Positions 1 to 9,178 of a stretch of DNA of 64,000 nucleotides are shown here, piece by piece. Positions within the stretch are counted from its first letter, which is position 1, and each line of letters begins with the position of its first letter. Both the position numbers and the translations under genes were made by a program. Origin of the DNA: Actinomycetes bacterium (GTDB taxonomy: Bacteria > Actinomycetota > Acidimicrobiia > Spongiisociales > UBA5794); assembly GCA_024638645.1 (NCBI GenBank), contig JAHEJX010000007.1, positions 1-64,000 of the forward strand. The letters are read 5' to 3'. The notes under the pieces were generated by a model. The model was given only the letters and a program-made list of their open reading frames with translations. It did not search any database and was not told the DNA's origin.

Positions 1-732
1 GCCTGGGGTGAAGGCGTTGCCGTCGACCATACGAACTTCCTGCCTTCCCCCAACCTGTGGGAGCGTCTAAGCGACGCGGGGGTCGAGCCCATCACAGTGC
101 AACCCGGCAATTTCGGAGGCACCAGGCTGTCATCGGTTCTCTACCGAGGATGCCGGTTCGAACCGGCCTATACGGCACAGGAGATGGTCGATGCGACCCT
201 ACAGATGGCCGCGACGCCGCGACGTCTCATCGTGACCTACGTTCCACATGTGGATGTCGCCGCGCACGTCTCCGGCCAGGCATCCTCGGAGTACGCAGAT
301 GCGCTTCAGTTCGTCGGAAGAGTGTGGGAGCAGTTGGCCCTACGTCTCCCGGCCGGGGTTGTCATGGTGGGTACAGCCGACCACGGGCACATCGACTACC
401 CAAAGTCGGCGATCGCTGCGCTGGACAAGCGTGACGAAAAAGGTCTTGTCCTTTACGGCGACAGCCGCGCCATGTTCGTGAAGGGCGACGGAAGGCCGCT
501 CGCGAACCGCCTCCCCGCAGTCTGGCTCCCATTCGACGAGATCGCCGATTGGTGGGGGCCCGGCCCGGCCCATCCTCAGTTCTCGAGGCGGGCGCCGGAT
601 GGCGTGCTCCTGGCTGACCCTGGGCACATTCTCATGCACAAACACAGCGACGACAGGCTGATCGGTCACCATGGTGGCTTGGAGTCTGCTGAGCGCGTTG
701 TGCCGATGTTGATCGCAGCAGGTGTGGGGTGA
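1..732 (+). CDS. Type I phosphodiesterase/nucleotide pyrophosphatase family protein, 5'-truncated
   Basis: The reading frame is open from base 1, so the N-terminus lies outside the window; 243 residues remain. The visible part has the two metal-site blocks of the alkaline phosphatase superfamily: TYVPHVDVAAHVSG (Asp and His ligands) and GTADHGH (Asp-His), plus a late GHHGG segment near the C-terminus that could supply the last His ligand. This order fits the type I phosphodiesterase/nucleotide pyrophosphatase branch, which hydrolyses phosphodiester or pyrophosphate bonds with two metal ions. The substrate cannot be told from sequence. It ends 9 bp before the convergent DsbA-like gene. Confidence 0.75.
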   Translation, partial: AWGEGVAVDHTNFLPSPNLWERLSDAGVEPITVQPGNFGGTRLSSVLYRGCRFEPAYTAQEMVDATLQMAATPRRLIVTYVPHVDVAAHVSGQASSEYADALQFVGRVWEQLALRLPAGVVMVGTADHGHIDYPKSAIAALDKRDEKGLVLYGDSRAMFVKGDGRPLANRLPAVWLPFDEIADWWGPGPAHPQFSRRAPDGVLLADPGHILMHKHSDDRLIGHHGGLESAERVVPMLIAAGVG

Positions 733-741
733 CGGCGTTCG

Positions 742-1401
742 TCAGGTGAGGAAGTCGGATGGCTCGTACCGTTCGGCGAGGTACGTCGTGAGGGGCGCCT
801 CGATGTCGCCGAACGGTCTGTACCCCCGCGTCACCGTTGCCATGTCGCGGCCGGTGCGCAGCAACAGCGTCGGGAAGCCGTGCGCTTGGAGCACCTGCGC
901 CTGCTCGAAATCTTCCCACGCGGCGAGCCGGGACTTCTCATCTGAAAGATCCGCCATGAACGAATCGCCGTCTACCGAGAAGTCGGCGAGCAATTGGGGG
1001 TACCTGGCGAGGTCGGTCACGTCTACACCCTCGCTGTAGAAGGCACGCTGCAGTCGCTTGAAGAATGCCCATTCCTGCGATTCGTCATGGGAGCGCATAG
1101 TGACGACGGCACGTGCCGGTAGCTCTGTGTCATAGACCCAGCCATCGGCCGCCAGCACCGAATCGTTGAAAGGCTGACCGCTTGCGGCTGCGACTTGGTC
1201 CCAGTGGTGAGTGAGATAGCTGCGCAATCCCTCGTCAAGCAGCTGAGCATTGGGACCGGGCCGCAGGCCTCCGTTCACCAGGCGCATCGGAAATGAGTAG
1301 TGCTGCTGGAGCTGCTCGACAGTCGGCGCAAACCCCCAGCACCACGAACACATCGTGTCACCGACGTAGATGAATTCGATCTCCGGTCGTTCCATGCCCA
1401 C
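742..1401 (-). CDS. DsbA family protein (FrnE-like thioredoxin-fold oxidoreductase)
   Basis: A 219-residue protein whose N-terminus has the strand-turn YVGDTMCSWCWGFAP, with a CSWC active site at residues 18-21, as in the DsbA/FrnE/2-hydroxychromene-2-carboxylate isomerase superfamily. A later GFPTLL segment holds the cis-proline of thioredoxin folds. There is no signal peptide, so a cytoplasmic FrnE-like disulfide oxidoreductase is more likely than a secreted DsbA. Two in-frame starts lie two codons apart (1401 and 1395) and cannot be distinguished. It is convergent with the upstream phosphodiesterase gene and divergent from the lipase gene. Confidence 0.8.
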   Translation of the reverse strand: MGMERPEIEFIYVGDTMCSWCWGFAPTVEQLQQHYSFPMRLVNGGLRPGPNAQLLDEGLRSYLTHHWDQVAAASGQPFNDSVLAADGWVYDTELPARAVVTMRSHDESQEWAFFKRLQRAFYSEGVDVTDLARYPQLLADFSVDGDSFMADLSDEKSRLAAWEDFEQAQVLQAHGFPTLLLRTGRDMATVTRGYRPFGDIEAPLTTYLAERYEPSDFLT

Positions 1402-1503
1402 CAGTGTGGCACGGGTCCGTGCCGTTGTCGGTAGGACAGCGGTGGGCGCGGCCCATGTATCACCCGCTCGACATCCGCATCGTGTTCAATGAAGGGGAGG
1501 ACC

Positions 1504-2247
1504 ATGCCGTTCAGTCGTGATACCGCCAAGCTGACAGTCGAGCTATCCAGACTCGCCTACAAGGACGCCGCCACCGCTGCTGCAGGCATCGCCAACATCG
1601 GTTTGGACGAGTTCAAGTTCTACGACGGCGGCAATAGCACCCAAGCCTTCTACGCGGCGACGGCGAACGACCGGTACCTCGCCTTCCGCGGTACGGAGTC
1701 GCGCAACCCGCGCGATTGGGTAGTCGATTCCAGGTTCAAAGCCGGGCCGGGCGCTCTGGGCAGCGTTCACTCCGGGTTCGACCAGGCGCTGAGCGAGATA
1801 TGGCCCGAGCTTGCGGCGGACCTGGCCGCCGACGCGCGCCCGCTGACCGTCACCGGCCACAGCCTTGGAGGCGGACTTGCCATCATCGCCGGGGCAAGGC
1901 TCATCGACAGCGGTTCCGCTCCGGCTGCCGTCTACGTATTCGGATGCCCGCGGCCCGGCCTCATCGACTTTCGCGATGGGTACGACCGAGCACTCAAGAA
2001 CCTCACGCACCGGGTCATCAACCACATCGATATCGTGACCCGTGTGCCGCTCCTCTACCAGAGCTACCGAGCGCCCGGCCACCGCCAGTACTTCGACAAG
2101 GCCGGGGTGTTTCACGAGAACGCAGGGGCTTGGCAGATCATCAAAGAAGACCTGATATTCCGAATCACGAACTTCAAGAGCATCACGGCGCTCGGCTTGG
2201 CCAACCATGAAATCGGCGCCTACTTGGCTCTTGTGAACTCGCTCTAG
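1504..2247 (+). CDS. Lipase family protein (class 3 type alpha/beta hydrolase)
   Basis: A 247-residue protein with the class 3 lipase pattern: FRGTES near residue 61, the nucleophile elbow VTGHSLGGG (Ser120), an acidic residue in NHIDIVTRVP, and a C-terminal His in ANHEIGAYL. These would form the Ser-Asp-His triad for ester hydrolysis. I prefer ATG 1504 because a GGGGAGG ribosome site lies just before it, inside the five-codon longer form from 1489. No signal peptide is seen, so it is probably intracellular. Its stop overlaps the stop of the convergent patatin gene by 4 bp. Confidence 0.82.
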   Translation: MPFSRDTAKLTVELSRLAYKDAATAAAGIANIGLDEFKFYDGGNSTQAFYAATANDRYLAFRGTESRNPRDWVVDSRFKAGPGALGSVHSGFDQALSEIWPELAADLAADARPLTVTGHSLGGGLAIIAGARLIDSGSAPAAVYVFGCPRPGLIDFRDGYDRALKNLTHRVINHIDIVTRVPLLYQSYRAPGHRQYFDKAGVFHENAGAWQIIKEDLIFRITNFKSITALGLANHEIGAYLALVNSL

Positions 2248-3125
2248 CTGAGCACAGTTTCGGACCGCAACAGGGCCCTTTCGACGTCGTCCTGAGCGAT
2301 GCGGAGGATGTCATCCAGACGCTCTGGTTCTCTCCGCGGGAATCCCTTGAGCACGTCCTTGAGGTGGTGCTCCGGTTCAATGAGAAGAAAGGGCGTGTCA
2401 CTGTCGCGGAGCATTCCCAGCTCGTCCCTGAGGCGGCGACGTGCGTGGGTCGACGTCACCCTTCGCGCCGGGCGGGTGATGAGAGAAGAGATGACCACAA
2501 CATCCGGTTTGGCGTCGATGGCGAGAGCGGCGTGAGTGCCCGATAGTGTGCCACCGTCGATGAATCTCCGGCCTTCGATCTCCTTTGGTTCGAACATGCC
2601 GGGAACGGCCGACGATGCTTCGACGGCGTCCGCCACGGACACATGCATGACGTCTCGCCCGAACACGACCCGTGCCGCGGCATCGACAGATGCCGCAGGG
2701 ATGTAGAGCCCCTGGGGCCAAACCTCGTGCGACTGCACTCCCGGGAAGCGGGCAAGACCCCAGGTCGGAAAGAAGCCGTCGGGCAGGATTCCAGACGTGG
2801 CCAGCAGCCAGCCGGCGCCATTGCGGGTCGCCCGGTGCGCGAGAGTTGGAGATAGGAACCGCACCTTCCGGGCACGGGATTTCACATATGTCATCATCTT
2901 TGCTCGTTGTTCAGGCGTAGGAGGCGACTGCACAGGTCCCAGCAACTCATCGGCCGTGAGGCCGGCTCGAACTCCAGCAGCAATTGCGCTTCCCGCCGAC
3001 GTGCCGATGATCAGATCGGCGCTGTTCGCGTCATAACCGGCCTTGTCGCGCAGTGCGCCGACGACGCCGGCGTGATAGGCCCAGCCGGCTACTCCGCCGG
3101 CACTGAATACGACTGCACTTCGCAT
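2244..3125 (-). CDS. Patatin-like phospholipase family protein
   Basis: A 293-residue protein starting MRSAVVFSAGG. It shows the oxyanion-hole glycine loop SAGGVAGWAYHAG, the nucleophile elbow GTSAGS (Ser43) and the late RFIDGGTLSG block supplying the Asp of the Ser-Asp dyad, all standard for patatin/RssA-type acyl hydrolases. Likely a cytoplasmic lipid esterase. ATG 3125 starts directly at the first domain strand; an in-frame ATG at 3173 would add 16 unconserved-looking residues and would leave only 11 bp to the divergent gene at 3185. Neither has a clear ribosome site. Confidence 0.82.
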   Translation of the reverse strand: MRSAVVFSAGGVAGWAYHAGVVGALRDKAGYDANSADLIIGTSAGSAIAAGVRAGLTADELLGPVQSPPTPEQRAKMMTYVKSRARKVRFLSPTLAHRATRNGAGWLLATSGILPDGFFPTWGLARFPGVQSHEVWPQGLYIPAASVDAAARVVFGRDVMHVSVADAVEASSAVPGMFEPKEIEGRRFIDGGTLSGTHAALAIDAKPDVVVISSLITRPARRVTSTHARRRLRDELGMLRDSDTPFLLIEPEHHLKDVLKGFPRREPERLDDILRIAQDDVERALLRSETVLS

Positions 3126-3184
3126 ATCGAAGCGAACGTAGCCTGTGCGGCGATCATTCCTCACGGTGGCCATAAGCTGCACCG

Positions 3185-3940
3185 GTGAGTCACAAGACTG
3201 ACACTTGGATTCGGCTGGCATTGCTTCTCGCCGCAGGTACGGCGCTGGCGGCATCGTTCCGCGTGGCCGCGTCCGACCTCGATCGACCTTCCCGCTTTGG
3301 AGCTCTGCTGGCTTTGGCGCTGATCGTCGCCGCCGCCGGTTCACTTGGGATTGACGTCATTCAGGGATATACGAAGCGCCGCCCTCTCCGCTTGCGCGGA
3401 GGCAAGCCGCGCCTGCCACTCATGCCCACAAAGGCTGGGCCGAAACGGGAACTCCCCACCGACTGGCAAGTTGCCGCGTCGTTGAGCACACCGCGCCTCG
3501 TTGCCGGCCTATCGGCCTCTCTCGCGATGTCTTTGGTTTTTGGGGCTGTCGGATACGCCCTTGCCGGCAGTGCGACCGAGAACGGCGCCGGCCTTCTCGT
3601 CTATCTACTCGCAGCCGTCGCGATTTGGTTCACAGCGCGATTCACCGTGAAAGCGCTATTGCGGCGCAACGCGCTGCGAGTGACGCCGGAGTCGGCGACC
3701 ATTGGCCCTGGCCTCGGCTACATACCGGCCCTGGAGATCAGCCGGCAATCCGTACGAGGAATCGAGTTCAGCCAGGACAAAGCGTTGATCGCCTTCGTCA
3801 CCGATACCAGGCGTTTCGAAGTCGGAACCAGTTTCCTGGACAACCACGAACTAGCCGGGCAGATCGCCGGCCTTTGGCCCGAGGTGAGCTGGCATGAGCT
3901 ATCCCCCGACTCGCAACCCACCAAGCTCTCCTGGGAGTAA
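3185..3940 (+). CDS. Hypothetical membrane protein with four TM helices and a soluble C-terminal domain
   Basis: A 251-residue protein from a GTG start. Hydrophobic stretches near residues 8-28, 38-58, 100-120 and 130-150 predict two pairs of membrane helices joined by a basic loop (GYTKRRPLRLRGGK). The last about 95 residues are soluble, with alternating short strands (VTPESATIG ... ISRQSVRGIEFSQDKALIAF) that could form a PH-like or bPH domain; this is a guess from pattern only. I do not recognise the family. It is divergent from the patatin gene and convergent with the small membrane protein after it. Confidence 0.65.
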   Translation: MSHKTDTWIRLALLLAAGTALAASFRVAASDLDRPSRFGALLALALIVAAAGSLGIDVIQGYTKRRPLRLRGGKPRLPLMPTKAGPKRELPTDWQVAASLSTPRLVAGLSASLAMSLVFGAVGYALAGSATENGAGLLVYLLAAVAIWFTARFTVKALLRRNALRVTPESATIGPGLGYIPALEISRQSVRGIEFSQDKALIAFVTDTRRFEVGTSFLDNHELAGQIAGLWPEVSWHELSPDSQPTKLSWE

Positions 3941-3950
3941 CGAACCAGGC

Positions 3951-4349
3951 CTAAGACCCGGCCGACGGCTCCAACGGCTCCGGCAGCGGCTTCCACCGAA
4001 GCCCGGCGAACGTCCACCCAGCTCCGAGCACATCGATGGCCCCGAAGACGAACAGCTGCCAGACGTCCTGCGTCACCGCCAACCCCGCCAGCGCCAAGCC
4101 GGACAGGATTCGAACCGGGACCGAGTACCAGTACATCCAGCGAGCACGGTGGATCGCCGCACCGAGGTAGTAGGCCGCCGCGACCAGAACGACAACGCCG
4201 GCGACCCGTACCCAGGCGTCCTTGGAACCATCCATTCCGAGGAGGTCCGTGAGAGTGTCCGGGACTAAGAGAAGCGCCGTTCCTGTCAGACCTAGATAGA
4301 CCGCCCAAGCGAAAACCGACAGCCTGGTCCCGTGCGTCGACTCAGCCAT
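3951..4349 (-). CDS. Small membrane protein, four TM helices, unknown function
   Basis: A 132-residue protein starting MAESTHGTRLSVFAWAVYLG, with four hydrophobic segments filling most of its length and a short proline-rich tail. ATG 4349 is chosen because GAGAGG stands 5 nt upstream on the coding strand, while longer in-frame starts run under the divergent alcohol dehydrogenase gene. It resembles small DoxX/DUF-type integral proteins in size, but I cannot assign a family. Confidence 0.6.
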   Translation of the reverse strand: MAESTHGTRLSVFAWAVYLGLTGTALLLVPDTLTDLLGMDGSKDAWVRVAGVVVLVAAAYYLGAAIHRARWMYWYSVPVRILSGLALAGLAVTQDVWQLFVFGAIDVLGAGWTFAGLRWKPLPEPLEPSAGS

Positions 4350-4437
4350 GCAATCCTCTCGTGCAGCTGACCGGATATTAAGAACTATCCCGCAGGTCTT
4401 CCCACGATGCGATACTCCCGTCGCGAAAGGAGGTTGC

Positions 4438-5523
4438 GTGCGCGCGGCCGTCTGTAGAGAGTTCGGAGCGCCTCTCACGATCGAGGAGGTGACGATCGCC
4501 GACCCGGGACACGCTGAGGTCCTGATCGACGTTGCAGCCTGTGCCGTTTGCCACTCGGACATCTCGTACATGGATGGCCGATGGGGTGGTCAGCTCCCGG
4601 CGATATTCGGGCACGAAGCCTCAGGCACGGTCAAAGCAGTAGGCCTGGGGGTGACCGAGTACTCGCCGGGCGACTCAGTCGTAGTGACCTTGGTCCGCAG
4701 TTGCGGCACTTGCTACCTATGTGCAGGCGGCGACACGCACCTGTGCCAAGGGGATTTCAGGCTCGCCGGCGAAGCACCGCTCCATTCGGCAGAGACAGGC
4801 GAGGAGATCTGGCAGGCGATGTCGTCCGGCGCGTTTGCCCAACAAGTAGTCGTTCACCAATCTCAGATTGCCAAAGTGCCCGCAAGCATTCCGAAGACGA
4901 GTGCCGCGCTGATTGCATGCGGCGTAGTCACGGGCTTCGGCGCAGTCGTCAAGACAGCAGCGGTACCGGCAGGGGCCAGCGTTGCGGTCGTAGGCACAGG
5001 CGGCGTTGGAATCAACTGCATCCAGGGAGCGATTCACGCTGGTGCCGACCCGGTCATCGCAGTCGACATCCGCGACGACAAGCTCGACTTTGCCATGTCG
5101 CTTGGCGCGACATCGGGCGTCAACAGTGCAACCGAGGACGCACGTTCGGCAGTCATGGCCCTGACCGGAGGCCGCGGCGCAGACTACGTGTTCGTAGCGG
5201 TCGGCAGCTCCAGAGCGGTCGAGGCGTCCCTTCGGCTGCTGCGCCCTGGAGGAACCTTGACAGTTGTCGGGTTGCCAGCGTCGGGTGACCTTCTCAGGTT
5301 CGACACTGCGGACTTCGCGACGGCCGGATTGAGGCTCATCGGTTCCAAGATGGGCTCAGTCGATGTGGCTCATGATGTGCCGCTGCTTGCAGCGAAATAC
5401 GGTCGCGGCGAGCTCGTACTCGACAAGTTGGTCACCAATACGTACCGCCTCGATGACATCAACGAAGCCATCGCTTCCGCCAAGTCTGGTGAAGTGGTCC
5501 GCAACGTGATCGTCTTCGACTGA
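4438..5523 (+). CDS. Zn-dependent alcohol dehydrogenase (MDR superfamily, class III-like)
   Basis: A 361-residue medium-chain dehydrogenase. The GTG start at 4438 is fixed by AAAGGAGG at 4426-4433. Catalytic zinc ligands are visible in CAVCHSD, GHEASG and the ACGVVTGFG segment; the structural zinc site is the four-cysteine run CGTCYLCAGGDTHLC. The Rossmann motif VVGTGGVGINC binds NAD(P). The layout is that of class III/NDMA-type alcohol dehydrogenases that oxidise alcohols or formaldehyde adducts. Its TGA shares one base with the ATG of the next gene, so the two are translationally coupled. Confidence 0.88.
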   Translation: MRAAVCREFGAPLTIEEVTIADPGHAEVLIDVAACAVCHSDISYMDGRWGGQLPAIFGHEASGTVKAVGLGVTEYSPGDSVVVTLVRSCGTCYLCAGGDTHLCQGDFRLAGEAPLHSAETGEEIWQAMSSGAFAQQVVVHQSQIAKVPASIPKTSAALIACGVVTGFGAVVKTAAVPAGASVAVVGTGGVGINCIQGAIHAGADPVIAVDIRDDKLDFAMSLGATSGVNSATEDARSAVMALTGGRGADYVFVAVGSSRAVEASLRLLRPGGTLTVVGLPASGDLLRFDTADFATAGLRLIGSKMGSVDVAHDVPLLAAKYGRGELVLDKLVTNTYRLDDINEAIASAKSGEVVRNVIVFD

Positions 5524-6653
5524 TGGCCATCGACTTCGCTGTAATCGGTGCAGGCATCGCCGGAGCCTCCGCCGCATATGAGTTGTCCGCACACGGTTCG
5601 GTGAAGCTATTCGAGATGGAAGCAACCGCGGGCTACCACTCGACTGGGCGCTCTGCTGCCCTGTTCACGGAGTGCGACGGCCCGGCGCCTATCAGGCACC
5701 TCGCAATGGCATCACGCAACTTCCTCCTTCATCCACCCGACGGCTTCAGCGACACAGCGATCCTCCACGAACGCGGCGTTCTCTTCCTCGCCCTTCATGG
5801 CCAGGAAGAGAAGATTGAAGCCTTCTACCGGGACCAAATCGAGATGGTTCCGACAGTGGCGAAGCTCTCGCCTCAGGAGACGGCGGGGATGTGCCCGGTG
5901 CTGCGAAGCGATGAGTTGGCAGGCGGTGTATTCGAGCCGACTGCAATGGATATCGATGTGCACGCTCTACATCAGGGTTTTCTGAACGGCCTGAAACGGC
6001 GTGGCGGAACTCTTGCCACGAGCACGCCCGTGACCGCACTCGAGAGGGTGGGCTCCGGTTGGCGCGTGACGACACCCGGCACAGTCGATGACGCCGCCGT
6101 CGTGGTAAATGCAGCTGGAGCATGGTGCGACGTTGTCGGAGCGATGGCAGGCCTCGACCCGATCCAACTCCAGCCGAAACGACGCACGGCCTTCACGTTC
6201 GCCCCTCCCGCACAGTTGGACCATCTGCGCTGGCCGATGGTCGTCGAAGCACAGCACGATTTCTACTTCCGCCCAGAGGGGCCGCACCTACTAGGTTCAC
6301 CAGGCGACCAGACCCCGGTCGATCCCCAAGATATCCGGCACGAGGAAATCGATGTTGCCATTGCGATCGACCGCATCCAGAGCGTCACGACAATGCAGAT
6401 ACGGACCATCAAGGCAGCCTGGGCGGGACTCCGCTCATTCGTACCGGATGGGTTGCCGGTAGTGGGCTTCGATCCTGCAGTCGACGGTTTCTTCTGGCTG
6501 GCGGGACAGGGCGGCTACGGCATCCTGTCGAGTCCGGCCTTGTCGCGCTTGACGGCCGGCCTCATCACCGGAGGCACGGCACCCCTGAGCGTCACGTCAT
6601 ACGGCCTAGATCCTGCGCTCATAGCTCCCCAGCGTCTCGCCTTCCGCTGCTAG
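5523..6653 (+). CDS. FAD-dependent oxidoreductase (DAO family, D-arginine dehydrogenase-like)
   Basis: A 376-residue flavoprotein. The N-terminal VIGAGIAGASAAYEL is the FAD dinucleotide-binding loop, followed by GYHSTGRSAALF, a block I associate with D-arginine dehydrogenase-type members of the D-amino-acid oxidase family. A C-terminal GQGGYGI segment closes the FAD site. It probably oxidises an amino acid or amine to the imino product. The start overlaps the stop of the alcohol dehydrogenase by one base, which suggests the two products act in one catabolic route, for example amine oxidation followed by handling of the aldehyde; this last step is inference. Confidence 0.8.
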   Translation: MAIDFAVIGAGIAGASAAYELSAHGSVKLFEMEATAGYHSTGRSAALFTECDGPAPIRHLAMASRNFLLHPPDGFSDTAILHERGVLFLALHGQEEKIEAFYRDQIEMVPTVAKLSPQETAGMCPVLRSDELAGGVFEPTAMDIDVHALHQGFLNGLKRRGGTLATSTPVTALERVGSGWRVTTPGTVDDAAVVVNAAGAWCDVVGAMAGLDPIQLQPKRRTAFTFAPPAQLDHLRWPMVVEAQHDFYFRPEGPHLLGSPGDQTPVDPQDIRHEEIDVAIAIDRIQSVTTMQIRTIKAAWAGLRSFVPDGLPVVGFDPAVDGFFWLAGQGGYGILSSPALSRLTAGLITGGTAPLSVTSYGLDPALIAPQRLAFRC

Positions 6654-6681
6654 GCAATTCACGATCACTTAGATTGGCTTC

Positions 6682-7977
6682 GTGGAGTTGTCCGGCCTTC
6701 TCAGCGTCGCTGTAATCATCTTCCTCTACGCCCTGTTCTCGCGGTACCTGGTGAGATGGGCGGTGACCGCTCCGATGGTTTTCCTGTTGATCGGCTGGCT
6801 GATCGGCGACGACGGAGTCGGCATCTTGGACCTAACCCTGGAAAACGAGGGCGTCCGATTGCTGACCGAGGCAACGTTGGTCGTCGTTCTGTTTGCCGAC
6901 GCGACGCGCATCGACATCGGCATTCTCCGCAGCCAGTTCCGCATGCCTGGGAGGCTCCTGGGGTTTGGGCTCCCGCTCACCATCGTTGCGGGCGGATTGG
7001 CGGCCGCGTGGCTGATTCCCGACATTTCGCTGGCCGAGGGATTCTTGATTGGCGCGATCCTCGCTCCTACGGACGCGGCTCTTGGTAAGGCCGTCATCAC
7101 CAACAAGCGGGTGCCGGTCCGCGTGCGGCAGGTGCTCAACGTCGAGAGCGGACTCAACGACGGCATCGCCCTTCCTGTGGTTATGGCACTGATGGCGGTT
7201 GCGGCCGCCGGCTACGACCTGAACACGTCCGCCCATTGGGTTCAGTTCGCGATGCGGGAGATCGGTCTCGGCATAATCGTGGGACTCGTCATAGGGACGG
7301 CGGGCGGCTGGATGATCCACCAAGCGTGGCAACGCTCGTGGATCACGGGCGCAGCCCGGCAGTTGGCGACGCTCTCGATCGCTGTGATCGCATTCACGAC
7401 TACTGAGCTGAGCGTGATCGCGGGGAACGGCTTTGTTGCGGCATTCGTCGCGGGGATTGCCTTCGGAGTTGCTACCCAGATGATGCACGAAACGGCGGCC
7501 GACCTGGCGGAAGATCTCGGCGAGCTCGCGACGTGGATGACCTTCTTGTTCTTTGGCATCGAGCTGGTAGCTCCCGCTATGTCCACCGTCACGTGGCAGC
7601 GGCTGGTATATGTCGTTCTGAGCCTTACTGTGATCCGCATGGCGCCGGTGGCGATTTCACTCATCGGCACTCATTGCGCCAAGTCGACAGCCCTCTTCCT
7701 CGGATGGTTCGGACCTCGCGGGCTTGCTTCAATCCTGTTCGCTCTACTCATCCTTGACGAGGCTGAACTCGGTCACTCCGACGTGATCGTCGAGGTCGTA
7801 TCTTTGACCGTTCTGGCCAGTGTCTTTCTACACGGCCTCACCGCCAAGAAGGGAGCCGAGCTTTATGCCTCGGAGGTTGCGGAGATGCCGGCCGAAATGC
7901 CTGAGCTGCTGCCGATGGACGAAATGCCAGAGCCGCGCCGCGGCGGGCTCTTCGAGAGGCTCCACAACGGCAATTAA
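6682..7977 (+). CDS. Cation:proton antiporter (CPA1/NhaP-like)
   Basis: A 431-residue protein from GTG with about twelve membrane helices. Diagnostic segments are LAPTDAALGKAVI (the conserved TD pair in TM5) and VESGLNDGIALPVV (the ND motif of the ion-binding site), both typical of Na+(K+)/H+ exchangers of the CPA1 family. The charged C-terminal tail (EMPAEMPELLPMDEMPEPRR) is acidic and probably cytoplasmic. It should export Na+ or K+ in exchange for protons. It stands 28 bp after the flavoprotein gene and before a terminator-like hairpin. Confidence 0.88.
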   Translation: MELSGLLSVAVIIFLYALFSRYLVRWAVTAPMVFLLIGWLIGDDGVGILDLTLENEGVRLLTEATLVVVLFADATRIDIGILRSQFRMPGRLLGFGLPLTIVAGGLAAAWLIPDISLAEGFLIGAILAPTDAALGKAVITNKRVPVRVRQVLNVESGLNDGIALPVVMALMAVAAAGYDLNTSAHWVQFAMREIGLGIIVGLVIGTAGGWMIHQAWQRSWITGAARQLATLSIAVIAFTTTELSVIAGNGFVAAFVAGIAFGVATQMMHETAADLAEDLGELATWMTFLFFGIELVAPAMSTVTWQRLVYVVLSLTVIRMAPVAISLIGTHCAKSTALFLGWFGPRGLASILFALLILDEAELGHSDVIVEVVSLTVLASVFLHGLTAKKGAELYASEVAEMPAEMPELLPMDEMPEPRRGGLFERLHNGN

Positions 7978-8110
7978 GGGCCGTTTGCCTCTATTGCCCA
8001 TACCCCCGCCGGTCGCAACATGCGTGTGTGAGGCATAGGTCTCCCATATGAGGGCCGGTCGCAGCTGTTAGGTAGCGCGCCAGCGGCGGCACAAAGACCC
8101 TCAGGTGATA
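7978..8110. other. Short intergenic stretch, nothing recognised
   Basis: Non-coding gap between the antiporter stop and the terminator-like hairpin. I see no tRNA, promoter pair or repeat in it. Confidence 0.5.
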
Positions 8111-8145
8111 GCACGGGGCTCGAGTTAATCGGGCCCTGTGCTTTT
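8111..8145 (+). terminator. Rho-independent terminator-like hairpin
   Basis: GCACGGGGCTCGA (8111-8123) pairs with CGGGCCCTGTGC (8130-8141), with G-T wobbles, across a short AT-rich loop and is followed by TTTT. It would end transcription from the antiporter operon. Confidence 0.6.
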
Positions 8146-8248
8146 GTGCGCAACATGGGCACGGTTGCAACGTTCACAGCAGTTGGACCCAGCGGCTTAC
8201 TACCGCACCGTCCGCAGCCGAACACGGATCGTAGGCCAGAATGCGGTC

Positions 8249-9031
8249 ATGTTGGAAGTGATATCCCGACCGTCTCGAGAGTGGCGGACCCGGACGCCGC
8301 TGCTCTTCATCCACGGGGCCTGGCATGGTGCCTGGTGCTGGGATCGCGGTTGGCTCGACTTCTTCTCCGACCGGGGCTGGCACTCATTTGCCATGAGCTT
8401 GCGCAATCACGGTAACTCGCCCGACAAGGGGTCGCTTCGATTCGCCAAGCACGGCGGATTCATCGAAGACATCGCCGCCGTAGCTGAGCGATTCGAACGT
8501 CCACCTGTCCTCATCGGCCACTCCATGGGCGGCTATCTGGCACAGAAGTACATGGAGACGCATGATGTCGCAGGAGCTGTCTTGGTCGCTTCCGTGCCGG
8601 TTTCGGGCACAATGGCTGCGAGCCTTCGTTTCGCCCGCCGTCACCCCCTTCAATTCGCGAAGCTGGTCGTGACTATGAGCCTGTGGCCCGTCGTCGCCAC
8701 CGAAGAGCTGGCCCGTGAGTTCCTGTTTGGAGACGACATGGGTGCCGAAGAGGTGGCCGAGCTGCACAGCATGCTTCAGGACGAGTCATTTCTCACCTAC
8801 CTCGACATGATGGGTCTGGCCCTACCGAAGCCGGAGAGAACAGAGGCTCCGGTGATGGTGATCGCAGGAACCGCAGACGCTCTTTTCAGCGTCCGAGAAG
8901 CTGAGAAAACGGCTGAGGCCTATGGTGTCGCGCCGCTCATTTTCGACGGCTTCCCCCACGACATGATGCTGCATCGCCGGTGGGAGGAAGTAGCCACATC
9001 GGTCGCCCGCTTTCTCGAAGAAATCACATGA
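8249..9031 (+). CDS. Alpha/beta hydrolase
   Basis: A 260-residue protein starting MLEVISRPSREW. It has the oxyanion HGAWHGAW block, the nucleophile elbow GHSMGG (Ser92), an acidic residue in GTADALFSVREAE and the catalytic His in GFPHDMMLH. The fold is the classic alpha/beta hydrolase (lysophospholipase/esterase type) without signal peptide. ATG 8249 is the first codon that begins at the fold; longer in-frame extension to 8138 would run through the preceding terminator hairpin. No good ribosome site is visible, so the exact start is uncertain. Confidence 0.8.
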   Translation: MLEVISRPSREWRTRTPLLFIHGAWHGAWCWDRGWLDFFSDRGWHSFAMSLRNHGNSPDKGSLRFAKHGGFIEDIAAVAERFERPPVLIGHSMGGYLAQKYMETHDVAGAVLVASVPVSGTMAASLRFARRHPLQFAKLVVTMSLWPVVATEELAREFLFGDDMGAEEVAELHSMLQDESFLTYLDMMGLALPKPERTEAPVMVIAGTADALFSVREAEKTAEAYGVAPLIFDGFPHDMMLHRRWEEVATSVARFLEEIT

Positions 9032-9058
9032 CCCGATCCGGGTCACAGAAGAAACTCC

Positions 9059-9088
9059 TTGACACCGCGCCGGGAGCTGTGCGATATT
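9059..9088 (+). promoter_or_regulatory. Candidate promoter at the left edge of the tRNA island
   Basis: A perfect TTGACA (9059-9064) is followed after 18 bp by GATATT (9083-9088, 4 of 6 to the -10 consensus), with TGC just before it. The predicted start near 9095 lies at the foot of a terminator-like hairpin, so an attenuated leader is possible. Confidence 0.5.
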
Positions 9089-9095
9089 CGCTCCG

Positions 9096-9134
9096 GCCGT
9101 AACACCCCGTCAGGGGGCGTTGCGGCTTTTTGTT
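9096..9134 (+). terminator. Terminator-like hairpin just after the candidate promoter
   Basis: CCGTAACACCCC (9096-9107) and GGGGGCGTTGCGG pair around GTCA, then a CTTTTTG tract follows. Because it begins at the expected transcription start it may act as an attenuator for the leader of the array, or end readthrough from the hydrolase gene. Confidence 0.6.
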
Positions 9135-9178
9135 TTGCCGGCCAGCCATCACGGCGGCCGGTGGGAAAGGAAACCAAC